DNA from: Candidatus Roizmanbacteria bacterium
GTDB lineage: Bacteria; Patescibacteriota; Microgenomatia; UBA1406; GWC2-37-13
NCBI GenBank assembly: GCA_016206365.1
Contig: JACQRR010000140.1
Location: forward strand, 1 to 11,682
Direction of reading: 5' to 3'
Length of the DNA: 11,682 nucleotides
Shown here: piece by piece, positions 1-7,098 of the stretch
How the letters are laid out: each line of letters begins with the position of its first letter
Numbering within the stretch: position 1 is the first letter of the stretch
Notes under the pieces: model-generated
Told to the model about the DNA's origin: nothing
Databases searched by the model: none
Seen by the model: the letters and a program-made list of their open reading frames with translations, nothing else
Translations under genes and position numbers: made by a program

Positions 1-609
1 GAAAAATTAAATTACAAAAAACAGGTTGAACAACTCAATAGAGAAATTTATGCTTTGAAAAACAATCTTGGAATTATAATAGATTTTAAAAAGGAAAAAT
101 ACAAGAGAGAAGCGATTGGAATTTATTCTCCATTACTAGAAGGTAAACAAGTTGAACTTACTACTTATAAATACAAAGACGCTACAATTATAGGAAAATT
201 TATAGAAATTAATTCTTTTTCAAACATAGGAATATGGGAATTCCAAACAAATACTCCACTGCTCGACAATGATCCGCCAGAAGATTTTGTAATTTTCGGA
301 GGCTATGAAAATTATCTTAATCAGGCAACGTCAATTGAGGATATAAAGAAAAACTGGAAGGAATCATATAAGACTAAAAATGGCATTACGATGTTTTATG
401 GATATAATTACGTTCCAAAATATATTGGAGCCGTGACTCTTAATTCATATCATAATTATTTCCATTACCGAAATCCAAAACCGTCGCTATTAATTATTAG
501 CTATCAAACAGTAGGAATTCCATTATCAGCAGCCGATCCTGCAGTCTCAAAAGCTAAAGAAGAACTTAATAAAATTGTAGATACTTTAGAATTAGTTCAA
601 CCCAATTAG
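1..609 (+). CDS. Hypothetical protein, 5'-truncated by window edge
   Basis: The frame is open from the first base of the window, giving 202 visible residues, so the gene starts upstream. A TTG at 55 is therefore probably an internal Leu rather than a start. The first 20 or so residues (KKQVEQLNREIYALKNN) have heptad-like spacing and suggest a short coiled coil. The rest is a mixed alpha/beta, aromatic-rich domain with no Cys and no catalytic motif I recognise. The C-terminal segment (AKEELNKIVDTLELV) resembles the closing helix of many small extracytoplasmic proteins whose sequences end in 'ILxTfkF'. I infer a membrane-tethered or secreted protein whose signal or anchor lies outside the window. 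It converges on the next gene with only 17 bp between the stop codons. Function is unknown. That it is coding is fairly sure; its location in the cell is a guess. Confidence 0.75.
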   Translation, partial: EKLNYKKQVEQLNREIYALKNNLGIIIDFKKEKYKREAIGIYSPLLEGKQVELTTYKYKDATIIGKFIEINSFSNIGIWEFQTNTPLLDNDPPEDFVIFGGYENYLNQATSIEDIKKNWKESYKTKNGITMFYGYNYVPKYIGAVTLNSYHNYFHYRNPKPSLLIISYQTVGIPLSAADPAVSKAKEELNKIVDTLELVQPN

Positions 610-626
610 CATCGCGAGACTAAAAA

Positions 627-1364
627 TTACTCCACCTCTTCAACTTTTACTTCACTTACTTTTCCAAATCCACAACCGCCCGGATCAGAAACAATCGTTC
701 CATCAAGGGCTTTGGCTGTGATATGGTCTTTGGCATGATAGTGAGGGGACTCATTTCTGCCGTCAAGACATTCTGGGCCTTGCCCCGTAGTAAGTTCAGT
801 TAAAGGTATTTGTTTTCCATCAACAACAATGACTTTAATTTTTTCCTTTAGGGAAGTCGTTTCCGTAGTTGTCTGCAATGTATTGCTTGGGACATTTTCT
901 GTTTTAGTTTTTTTTCCACTGATTACCGAAAGACTGATAACGGCAATAACGGCTAAAGCTGTTATTAATCCGAATGGGCCTTTGGCAAAAGTAATTATTC
1001 TTCCTCCACTTTGTATTTTTTGTTCTGCTCCATGACTCCCTTTTTCAAACTCTTTTTTAACCCGATCGACCTCACCGTGTAGACTTTTCCAATTCTTAAT
1101 AAACCATAAAAGCGCTTTTTTTCTTTTCTTTTCTTCCTCGCTATTTTCCGGCAGATGCTCTGCCGTGAGTTCTATTATTTCGCCTTTCTGCAATTTTTCT
1201 AAATCAGAAAGAGCTTTGGTAGAATCTCCCAATAATTTATCAATGCGAGGATTTATACCTTTAATTAAGGTATGAATTGATTCAAATTTCTGCTTTGAGG
1301 TTGTCTTCTCTATAAGTAGCTTATGCGCTGCAAAAATCCTTTTTTTTGTATCAAGAGGATCCAT
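627..1364 (-). CDS. Single-pass membrane protein with Cys/His-rich C-terminal domain
   Basis: This is a 245-residue protein of unknown function. Residues 1-120 are highly charged and helical (repeated Lys/Glu, EEEKKRKK at 77-84), probably cytoplasmic and partly coiled coil. A single hydrophobic segment spans about 129-149 (GPFGLITALAVIAVISLSV). It is followed by a Thr/Ser-rich linker (about 157-172) and a C-terminal domain of about 70 residues. That domain contains Cys199, His208, His210, His214 and Cys231 in the pattern C-x8-HxH-x3-H-x16-C, ending in a GGCGFG motif. The arrangement could bind a metal or form a disulfide; this is inference. The basic residues before the membrane segment suggest the C-terminus is outside. 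No SD is visible before the ATG. The hairpin repeat at 1378-1436 ends 13 nt upstream of the start. Confidence 0.75.
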   Translation of the reverse strand: MDPLDTKKRIFAAHKLLIEKTTSKQKFESIHTLIKGINPRIDKLLGDSTKALSDLEKLQKGEIIELTAEHLPENSEEEKKRKKALLWFIKNWKSLHGEVDRVKKEFEKGSHGAEQKIQSGGRIITFAKGPFGLITALAVIAVISLSVISGKKTKTENVPSNTLQTTTETTSLKEKIKVIVVDGKQIPLTELTTGQGPECLDGRNESPHYHAKDHITAKALDGTIVSDPGGCGFGKVSEVKVEEVE

Positions 1365-1377
1365 ATATTTTTAAATT

Positions 1378-1436
1378 GTCATTCCCGCGAAAGCGGGAAT
1401 CTATTTAAATAGATTCCGCAACAAGTGCGGAATGAC
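1378..1436. repeat. Cruciform/REP-like intergenic repeat, copy 1
   Basis: This 59-bp element is bounded by GTCATTCC and its complement GGAATGAC. It contains a left hairpin ATTCCCGC-GAAA-GCGGGAAT (1381-1400), a central AT palindrome ATCTATTTAAATAGAT (1399-1414) and a right hairpin ATTCCGCA-ACAAG-TGCGGAAT (1413-1433). The outer ends can also pair, so the whole can fold as a four-way junction. It fills the gap between the stop of the alkD-like gene (10 nt away) and the start of the 627-1364 gene (13 nt away). A second copy lies at 7686-7746. Elements of this type (REP or MITE-like) are common in bacteria, and some are moved by RAYT transposases. No such transposase is in this window. Confidence 0.85.
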
Positions 1437-1446
1437 GAGATGTAAA

Positions 1447-2142
1447 TTATTTCGTCAGATAAAACTTTCTTTTATCTCCAGGAAATTTTTCAATGGCATA
1501 TCTTAACATCGTCCTCGGCATAATTTTATAATATTTTCTTAAAAATTCTTCTTCAACCTTTTGATCCCTTTTACCAATCTCTCTAAGCATCCATCCGACA
1601 GCTTTCTGGATTAGATCGTGCTTATCTCGCAAAAGAATTTCGGCGATCTTAAACGCTTCAGCAAATTCTCCTTTTTTTATATATGGATAAGTGGCAAGCA
1701 TGGCAATTCTTTTTTCCCACAGATTTTCTGACCTTGCAAGCTTATACAAAATTGACTTATCTTTATCTCTAAGATAATTACCAACGATTTCTCCTGAAGA
1801 TAGATCGATTAAATCCCAATTATTGATATTTCGAGTATTGTTAAGATAAAAGTCGAAAATTTCTTTTTTACCTTTTTGGTCGGTTTTTTGATACTTAATT
1901 CTCAAAATCATAAGCGACACTAATCGCTCTTCATGAATTTTACTGCCTAATAATTTTTGTAAATCTTCTATATCTAATTTCTTAAATCTTATTGCTAACT
2001 TTCTCTGTTCGGGAACAGTTATTCCAAGAAATATATCACCCTCTCCATACTCACCCTTCCCCGTCTTAAAAAACCTCTGCATAATTTTTGCTTTTTCCGG
2101 GCTTGCCAGTTTCCGAAGATCTTTCTGAAGTTGTTGAAGCAT
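1447..2142 (-). CDS. alkD: DNA alkylation repair protein, AlkD-type HEAT-repeat glycosylase
   Basis: This 231-residue protein matches the AlkD family in length and helical HEAT-like character. AlkD enzymes remove N3- and N7-alkylpurines from DNA without flipping the base. The active-site pattern of the Bacillus cereus enzyme (Trp109, Asp113, Arg148, Trp187, from family knowledge) is present as Trp109 and Asp113 in NNWDLID, Arg145 in LWEKR, and Trp184 in IQKAVGWMLRE. An N-terminal GITVPEQR segment is also typical of the family. All key residues are retained, so the enzyme should be active in base excision repair in the cytoplasm. The ATG at 2142 gives a full-length N-terminus (MLQQLQKDLRKL). 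No SD is obvious upstream. A 32-bp palindrome lies 33 bp before the start and could influence its transcription. Confidence 0.9.
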   Translation of the reverse strand: MLQQLQKDLRKLASPEKAKIMQRFFKTGKGEYGEGDIFLGITVPEQRKLAIRFKKLDIEDLQKLLGSKIHEERLVSLMILRIKYQKTDQKGKKEIFDFYLNNTRNINNWDLIDLSSGEIVGNYLRDKDKSILYKLARSENLWEKRIAMLATYPYIKKGEFAEAFKIAEILLRDKHDLIQKAVGWMLREIGKRDQKVEEEFLRKYYKIMPRTMLRYAIEKFPGDKRKFYLTK

Positions 2143-2175
2143 ATTGATTTAAACTATAGATGAATCAATGACTAT

Positions 2176-2207
2176 TAAATATCGTTATATCGATATAACG
2201 ATATTTA
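2176..2207. promoter_or_regulatory. Perfect 32-bp palindrome between GNAT and alkD genes
   Basis: The left arm TAAATATCGTTATATC is followed directly by its exact reverse complement, with the centre between 2191 and 2192; the match ends at 2175/2208. It lies 13 nt past the stop of the acetyltransferase gene and 33 nt before the alkD start, both on the minus strand. With no spacer loop it is a better candidate for a dimeric regulator's operator than for an intrinsic terminator. As RNA it could still form a stem of about 14 bp with a tetraloop. No run of U follows on the minus strand. Which role applies cannot be told from sequence. Confidence 0.6.
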
Positions 2208-2220
2208 TATTTTTGAAGTT

Positions 2221-2778
2221 TTATCTTATCTTTTTATACATATATAAGTGATTAACATATTTACTTTTATGTTTTACTCCTTCCGGTAGATTGCCGTATT
2301 GGATAAATCCGAACTTTTCATACATTATTTTGGCAATTGGGTTGTTGACAAAGACTCCCAACTTTACAATCCGCAGTTGTTTTAAATTTTTTTTAGCTTC
2401 GTCCAATACCAATTCAGTTAAAAGCTTTCCAATTCCTTGATTTCGATATTCATTAGCTACAGTTATGCCGAAAGTCCCGATATGGCTTTCAATTTTATCG
2501 CTTGGAGCAATATCAGATACCGCAATTAATTTATTAGTGGTAAAAACCAGGAGTTTAACGGCAAGATCTTTTTCAATTTTTTCTATGAAATTATCTGAAT
2601 ATTTCTTTTCTTCTTCTAAAGTTAATTGTTCGCCCTGGAACGTGATAAAAGTACACTCTTTGGAAAGAGTATTAATGTATTTCAAAAGCATTTCAACATC
2701 ACCTTTCACAGGGTAGCGAATAATAATCTTTAATCCCTTTTTTGTTTTTCCCTTATAGACAATTTTTCCTAATTCCAT
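2221..2778 (-). CDS. GNAT-family N-acetyltransferase
   Basis: A GCN5-related acetyltransferase of 185 residues, predicted to transfer the acetyl group from acetyl-CoA to an amine. Motif A, the pyrophosphate-binding loop, is RNQGIG at residues 112-117 after the beta strand GTFGITVANEY. The following helix is GKLLTELVLDEAKK. Motif B is the typical VFVNNPIAKIMYEKFGFIQYG, in which Asn, Tyr and GF are family hallmarks. The substrate cannot be read from sequence; RimI/RimL-like protein or small-molecule acetylation are both possible. I place the start at the ATG at 2778. The frame stays open to an ATG at 2880, but that would add 34 residues unlike the GNAT fold and overlap the end of the transporter remnant upstream. 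The chosen start leaves 26 nt after that gene's stop. Confidence 0.87.
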   Translation of the reverse strand: MELGKIVYKGKTKKGLKIIIRYPVKGDVEMLLKYINTLSKECTFITFQGEQLTLEEEKKYSDNFIEKIEKDLAVKLLVFTTNKLIAVSDIAPSDKIESHIGTFGITVANEYRNQGIGKLLTELVLDEAKKNLKQLRIVKLGVFVNNPIAKIMYEKFGFIQYGNLPEGVKHKSKYVNHLYMYKKIR

Positions 2779-2804
2779 TTCATTATTATAACAAGAAAGC
2801 AGCT

Positions 2805-3460
2805 TCAAACCTTTTCTCTTCTCCCTATTTGAAAAAACAATAATACAAATAAGACAATCGCTAACCAAAAAGCTATCCATCTAGCCGAATATTTGTCTGC
2901 TAGGTATCCGATGAAAAAGGCAAATAAAACATGGGGTATATTTTTGAGCATATTAAAGGTAGAAAGAGTCGTTGCCCTAAATTTTGACTGTGTGTTTTTA
3001 TTTATCACTATTGACGCAAGGTTTGAAAACACAACCTGTAAGGAAGATCGCAAAAGCAACGATAGTCCTCCAAAAAACAACCCAAAATATGGAGAAACTA
3101 TAAATGATATTCCAACCAATCCTCCAACTATTATCAAGGATTTATTTTCATCAAAGTATTTTAATATTCGTGTTGTTAGCTACGAAGCCAAAGACGAAAT
3201 TACATAGATGATTACCCATAAAATCCCGGCCATTTGCTCATTAAAACCAAATTCTACTCCTAAAAAACCGTTCATCGTTTCGTCGACGATAACGATAATT
3301 CCGCCGATCGTTAGAAGGAGAATTGTTTGAGAGCGTATATCAACTGTCTTAGTTAGTTCTCTAAATCCCTGTCTTGTCTGGTTGATAAAATTTTTAAAAA
3401 AAATTTTTTAGTATCAATAGAAGGTAAAATAAATCCGATACCAATTCGAGATATGGTTAC
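2805..3460 (-). pseudogene. MFS transporter remnant (C-terminal half, TM7-12), disrupted
   Basis: Continuous homology-like sequence can be read on the minus strand across two lesions. From the upstream side: frame one gives SRIGIGFILPSIDTKKFF (about 3460-3400). A one-base shift in an A/T homopolymer (about 3391-3409) leads to KNFINQTRQGFRELTK and the membrane segment TILLLTIGGIIVIV. An in-frame TAG at 3180-3182 then interrupts ...YVISSLAS*LTTRILKYFDE.... The last stretch (3179-2805) runs through further membrane segments, including FAFFIGYLADKYSARW, which is typical of a late MFS loop (GxLADRxxxR). Together these make about six helices of a 12-TM major facilitator; the first half is missing or unrecognisable upstream of 3460. 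The TAG fits a CAG (Gln) to TAG change, and one lost T restores the other junction. A working transporter is very unlikely, though a homopolymer sequencing error could account for the frameshift. Confidence 0.8.
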
Positions 3461-3557
3461 TTATTAATGATAAATATTAAAGGAAGAACGTAATAGCAAT
3501 TGTTTAACGTAAAAAAATACCTAATTACTTTTTATTTTAAACTGGCCTATTTATTGA

Positions 3558-5441
3558 CTATTTTGTCTTAAAACATTCTTTTTTAACATCAATATATATC
3601 GATTTATCTGTAAACGAAATATAATCAATTGTTTTATATAGGTTTTTCGATAAAAGAAACTTGCACATTTCTGCTGTGTCTTTAAGTTTTTGTAAGGAAT
3701 CTTGAACCATCTGTCTTTTATCGGTTTGGATTCCAAGTTTCTGACCCAAGTATTTGGTTACGTATGTCTTTCTTCCAGCTAAAAAAACATAGGTTGAATC
3801 ATTTGTCAGAAAAACTGACTTTGAGTCTGTGCGTGAAATCTTACGAAATAAACTACTACTAAAATCCGCATAATATTTGGCAGGAGTCTGCACTGCAAAA
3901 TTAAGGAAAGAAACAATCCCTGAAATGCTTGCAAGTAAGATAAGAACAAGAAATCCAGATCGAATCAGCCATGATTTAGACAATCTATGAGAAAGAATTG
4001 ACAAACTGAATACATCAACTAACAGATTAAAAGGCCTAAGCCATTTATGATTATCATGTACAGTTAATGGTGAAAACTGAAGGGTATTAACAAGTACGAA
4101 TATCGGGATTGCACTTAGCCAAATATAAAAAATATTTTTATGGTATTTTCGAGCGATTATCAACGCGCCGATGTAGATAATAATTCGAAAGCCGTAACCA
4201 TAAAGATAATAAAGAAAAGCCTGTAAAAAATTCGTTGAATCCTGTGTTAGATATGCGGTAAAGGAAAAATTTATTTTGGGAAATTGTCTTAAAAATGCAT
4301 AATCAAACTCCGGGGAAATATATGTATAGACTTTGAGTCCAATAATAAAAATAAAAGACACCAGAGTCGTCACGAAACTAAACAGAAGTATCTTCTTCGT
4401 CTTTTTATACCCATTAAGCACGCATCGAATTGCTGTATACGATAAACCAATGACAATAAAAAAAATTGTAATATAGATGTGCCACTGTACAAATAATCCA
4501 AAAAATACTGCACTTGCCACAATAAATCCCAAGCTAAATTCTTTGCAGCGCAACAGAACGTATACGTAGATAAGTAGTGCGAGACAGGCAAAAATAAGCT
4601 GCCTCTCCTGTATGAAATACGACACATTAAACATATCGTCATTGAAACCAAATCGTCCACCATGAACTGTTCCAATTAGAACAGGTACCTCAAAAAATTG
4701 TCTATTCCAGCCAATCAATATCGCTCGTGTATAAAGGTAGTCAAATAGTTTCAAAGAGCCATGCGAGACGATGAAAATTGGCAAAAGAATATAAGCAATT
4801 TTTGAGAAAAAATACTCTTCCATAATTCCAACTGCCGTTAGCATCACAAGGCTAAAAAAAAGGGCAGAATAAAGGTTTATTGCCGACACCAATGAAAGTC
4901 CAAGAGCCTCAAACAATGCAGGAATCATCGCCCAGAAGTAGTGATAGACATGATATAGCCCTGCAACAGACTCATTTTGCGGTGGAAAGTTATCACCAAG
5001 CCAAAAATTTTGAATAAGCCTCACATGCCAATGAAAATCCCAATACAACTCTGATGTAAAAAGTTTTGACCCGCGAAGAACAAGTTGATTATAAAATAGT
5101 AGGTATGAAATGGAAATAATCAAACTAAGTGAAACGCAGTGAATTAAAGTAAGTTGTGATAGACTTCGAATAAACTCGGCGATCGACTTTAGGCATCTCT
5201 TATGATTTAAAAGAAGATAAAAACAAGACAGTAAAAGGTATGAATATACCGATTTTATAAAAGTAGTACGAGTAAAAAAAGACAGTATGATTGAAAGAAA
5301 AAAAATAATAAAAATAGAGACATAGGTAGAAAAAAAAAGAGTAAATGAAATTTTTAGAAAAAAACTCTTTATCTTATCAAGCTCTTTCTTTAAAGCAACC
5401 CAAAAGACAAAAAACGATAGTAAAAAGTAGGCAAAAATCAT
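3558..5441 (-). CDS. Polytopic membrane protein, GT-C glycosyltransferase-like
   Basis: This 627-residue protein has roughly 12-14 hydrophobic segments from residue 1 to about 515, then a soluble tail of about 110 residues. After the fourth or so membrane segment a loop carries YWDFHWHVRLIQNF (133-146; Asp135, His137, His139), then GDNFPP and YHVYHYFW. A first large external loop with an acidic residue near its start, followed by His/Tyr motifs, is characteristic of GT-C lipid-linked sugar transferases and their relatives. Another polar motif, HDNHKWLRPF (462-471), lies in a late loop. The tail (GRKTYVTKYLG..., then C593 and IDYI) resembles the C-terminal domains of large envelope proteins of this type. 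I infer transfer of a sugar or handling of a polyprenyl-linked glycan at the outer face of the membrane. No specific family could be assigned. The ATG at 5441 begins with the first membrane helix. Confidence 0.7.
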   Translation of the reverse strand: MIFAYFLLSFFVFWVALKKELDKIKSFFLKISFTLFFSTYVSIFIIFFLSIILSFFTRTTFIKSVYSYLLLSCFYLLLNHKRCLKSIAEFIRSLSQLTLIHCVSLSLIISISYLLFYNQLVLRGSKLFTSELYWDFHWHVRLIQNFWLGDNFPPQNESVAGLYHVYHYFWAMIPALFEALGLSLVSAINLYSALFFSLVMLTAVGIMEEYFFSKIAYILLPIFIVSHGSLKLFDYLYTRAILIGWNRQFFEVPVLIGTVHGGRFGFNDDMFNVSYFIQERQLIFACLALLIYVYVLLRCKEFSLGFIVASAVFFGLFVQWHIYITIFFIVIGLSYTAIRCVLNGYKKTKKILLFSFVTTLVSFIFIIGLKVYTYISPEFDYAFLRQFPKINFSFTAYLTQDSTNFLQAFLYYLYGYGFRIIIYIGALIIARKYHKNIFYIWLSAIPIFVLVNTLQFSPLTVHDNHKWLRPFNLLVDVFSLSILSHRLSKSWLIRSGFLVLILLASISGIVSFLNFAVQTPAKYYADFSSSLFRKISRTDSKSVFLTNDSTYVFLAGRKTYVTKYLGQKLGIQTDKRQMVQDSLQKLKDTAEMCKFLLSKNLYKTIDYISFTDKSIYIDVKKECFKTK

Positions 5442-5574
5442 ATCATCACTTACTTAATTTTATTTTTTGGTCTGCCTAAAATAGCCATTGGCCTCTCTCG
5501 CCAAATTCCATTTGATTTATCATGCAGTGTATAAATATTTTGTAGATGACATTACTCTTCTATTATATTATATC
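5442..5574. other. Intergenic region upstream of the GT-C-like gene
   Basis: These 133 bp separate the DUF2007-like gene from the large membrane protein gene, both on the minus strand. The region is very AT-rich. It contains a small dyad TTGGC-CTCTCTC-GCCAA (5488-5504) in what would be the membrane gene's leader, and TATAAT-like runs near 5562-5573 on the minus strand without a convincing -35 box. No tRNA-like, riboswitch-like or coding sequence was seen. Confidence 0.35.
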
Positions 5575-5787
5575 CTATCGAGATGGATTTAGAAGCTGAA
5601 CCGCTCTGCCATAATCATGTACATTGACAAAAATTGCCGTCATCTGACCAAAATAATTTCTGAACATATAGGCATTGATATGATATGCCTCAAGGATTTC
5701 TTTTGCCAACTCTGCCTCAATTCGGTTTGAAAATCTCTTAACAAGCTTTAGATGTCTTCTAAATTCACGTTTTATTTTTTTTATCAT
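5575..5787 (-). CDS. Small DUF2007-like protein
   Basis: A 70-residue basic protein. After a Lys/Arg-rich N-terminus (MIKKIKREFRRH), residues 16-41 read VKRFSNRIEAELAKEILEAY and continue HINAYM. This matches the pattern of DUF2007 ('putative signal transducing protein') domains: a beta strand ending in a pair of small or polar residues, a helix EAexakxxLexxGI, then a strand. The end (FVNVHDYGRAVQLL) fits the usual 'v.V...d...A..lL' final strand and helix. The biochemical role of DUF2007 is not established; the ferredoxin-like fold suggests ligand or partner binding. It is the first of the minus-strand genes diverging from metK, with the large membrane protein gene 133 bp downstream. Confidence 0.7.
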   Translation of the reverse strand: MIKKIKREFRRHLKLVKRFSNRIEAELAKEILEAYHINAYMFRNYFGQMTAIFVNVHDYGRAVQLLNPSR

Positions 5788-5940
5788 AATCGTGCCTAAA
5801 AACTTCTAACAAAAAAAGGGGGCTATTTGGGAAAAAACAGTATACTCCGCTATTAATATATATGCAACTTCACAAATTAAGTTTCACAATAGTAAACACT
5901 ACCACTTGCATACCCCAATCTTAAATGTTTTAATAAAGGC

Positions 5941-5944
5941 GAGG
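5941..5944 (+). promoter_or_regulatory. Shine-Dalgarno site setting the metK start
   Basis: GAGG (within AGGCGAGG, 5937-5944) lies 6 nt before the ATG at 5951. It supports that ATG over a TTG at 5906, which is in the same frame but would add 15 residues not typical of MetK. Confidence 0.75.
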
Positions 5945-5950
5945 TTTTTT

Positions 5951-7051
5951 ATGTTTTATACTTTTACGTCAGAATCGGTTTGCGCAGGACACCCTGATAA
6001 AATTTGTGATCAGATTAGCGATTCGATTGTTGATGAGGTTTTGAAACAAGATAAGTTTGGTCGAGTTGCTATCGAAACCCTTGTCACACGTAATCGAGTC
6101 GTGATTGCCGGTGAAGTATCTGCAAAAGCGCAAGTTGATTTTGAAAAAGTCGCAAGAAAACAAATTAAAAGATTAGGTTATACAGACGGTATTCTTAATT
6201 TCTCATACAGATCGCCGATTGATATATATGTCCATACCCAATCTCCGGAAATCGCAAGAGGCGTTAAAATGAAAGGCGCTGGCGACCAAGGCATGATGTT
6301 CGGATTTGCCTGTCGTGAGACGAAATATTTCATGCCACTACCTATTATGCTTGCCCACGGGTTGGTAATGCAACTTGATGAAGTTCGAGAAAAAAAGCTT
6401 CTACCTTATCTTCGTCCAGATGGAAAATCTCAAATAACTGTTGAGTATAAAAACGGGAAACCATATCAGATCACATCAGTTATTTTGGCTGCTCCTCATA
6501 AAGAATCCGTCAAACTTAGTCAGGTAAAACACGACCTTTACAGAAAAGTAGTGATACCGGTTTTAAAAAAATTTGGATTCAAAATAAACAAGAAGAACTT
6601 TGTAGTAAATGGAACTGGTGTCTGGCACATGAGTGGACCGGCCTCAGATACTGGAGTGACTGGAAGAAAAATTGTTGTTGACACCTATGGTGGATACGCA
6701 AAAGTTGGAGGCGGATGTTTCAGCGGCAAAGACCCAACCAAAGTCGACAGATCTGGAGCCTATGCTGCCCGATACATTGCAAAAAATATCGTCGCTCATA
6801 AGCTTGCGAACAAAACCGAAGTTAGGCTAGCTTATTTTATCGGCGCAAAAAAACCTGTCATGCAGGAAATAGAAACCTTCGGGACCGAACGCGCCTCGAA
6901 GAAAACGATAAGAGACTTTGCACTAAAACTTCTTAACACTTCTGTTGAGGGCATACTTGAAGGTCTGAATCTTCGCAGACCAATTTACTTGCCTACCGCA
7001 GTTTATGGCCACTTTGGCCGCGAAGAATTCCCCTGGGAGAAGGTAGATTAA
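5951..7051 (+). CDS. metK: S-adenosylmethionine synthetase (methionine adenosyltransferase)
   Basis: MetK makes S-adenosylmethionine from ATP and methionine in the cytoplasm, supplying methyl groups for RNA, DNA and protein methylation. The protein has 366 residues, slightly shorter than the usual 380-400. Signatures are clear: GHPDKICDQISDSIVDE at 13-29 (catalytic His14), the ATP-binding loop GAGDQG at 109-114, TGRKIVVDTYGG at 237-248, and the phosphate loop GGGCFSGKDPTKVDRS at 253-268. Two positions differ from the common form of that last region: the usual HGGGAFSGKD appears as VGGGCFSGKD (Val252, Cys257). The start is fixed by the SD at 5941-5944. The gene is transcribed away from the DUF2007-like gene and converges on 7099-7680. 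No SAM riboswitch was recognised in the 160-nt upstream region. Confidence 0.97.
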   Translation: MFYTFTSESVCAGHPDKICDQISDSIVDEVLKQDKFGRVAIETLVTRNRVVIAGEVSAKAQVDFEKVARKQIKRLGYTDGILNFSYRSPIDIYVHTQSPEIARGVKMKGAGDQGMMFGFACRETKYFMPLPIMLAHGLVMQLDEVREKKLLPYLRPDGKSQITVEYKNGKPYQITSVILAAPHKESVKLSQVKHDLYRKVVIPVLKKFGFKINKKNFVVNGTGVWHMSGPASDTGVTGRKIVVDTYGGYAKVGGGCFSGKDPTKVDRSGAYAARYIAKNIVAHKLANKTEVRLAYFIGAKKPVMQEIETFGTERASKKTIRDFALKLLNTSVEGILEGLNLRRPIYLPTAVYGHFGREEFPWEKVD

Positions 7052-7098
7052 ATATTAATTCCCATGAATTCGTTTCCTTCTCGGCTCAAACCTCTGAT

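Noticed and set aside
2779..2880. N-terminal extension of the acetyltransferase from an ATG at 2880
   Set aside because: It would overlap the end of the transporter frame and adds residues outside the GNAT fold; the ATG at 2778 is cleaner.
3180..3182. TAG reassigned to an amino acid
   Set aside because: Neighbouring genes such as the one ending at 609 use TAG as a normal stop, and the same transporter remnant has a separate frameshift, so decay is simpler.
5906..5934. metK promoter TTGCAT-17-TTTAAT
   Set aside because: The -10 is fair and the spacing ideal, but transcription would start within the SD, leaving no proper leader.
5906..5950. TTG start giving MetK 15 extra residues
   Set aside because: The ATG at 5951 has a GAGG SD at the right distance and starts directly at the normal MetK N-terminus; the extra residues do not fit the family.
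5788..5950. SAM riboswitch upstream of metK
   Set aside because: No pattern of paired helices or terminator-like hairpin matching known SAM riboswitches was seen in this AT-rich stretch.
7037..7082. Terminator between metK and the converging gene (GAGAAGG ... CCTTCTC)
   Set aside because: The 7-bp arms are separated by more than 30 nt, the left arm lies inside metK, and there is no clean U-run.
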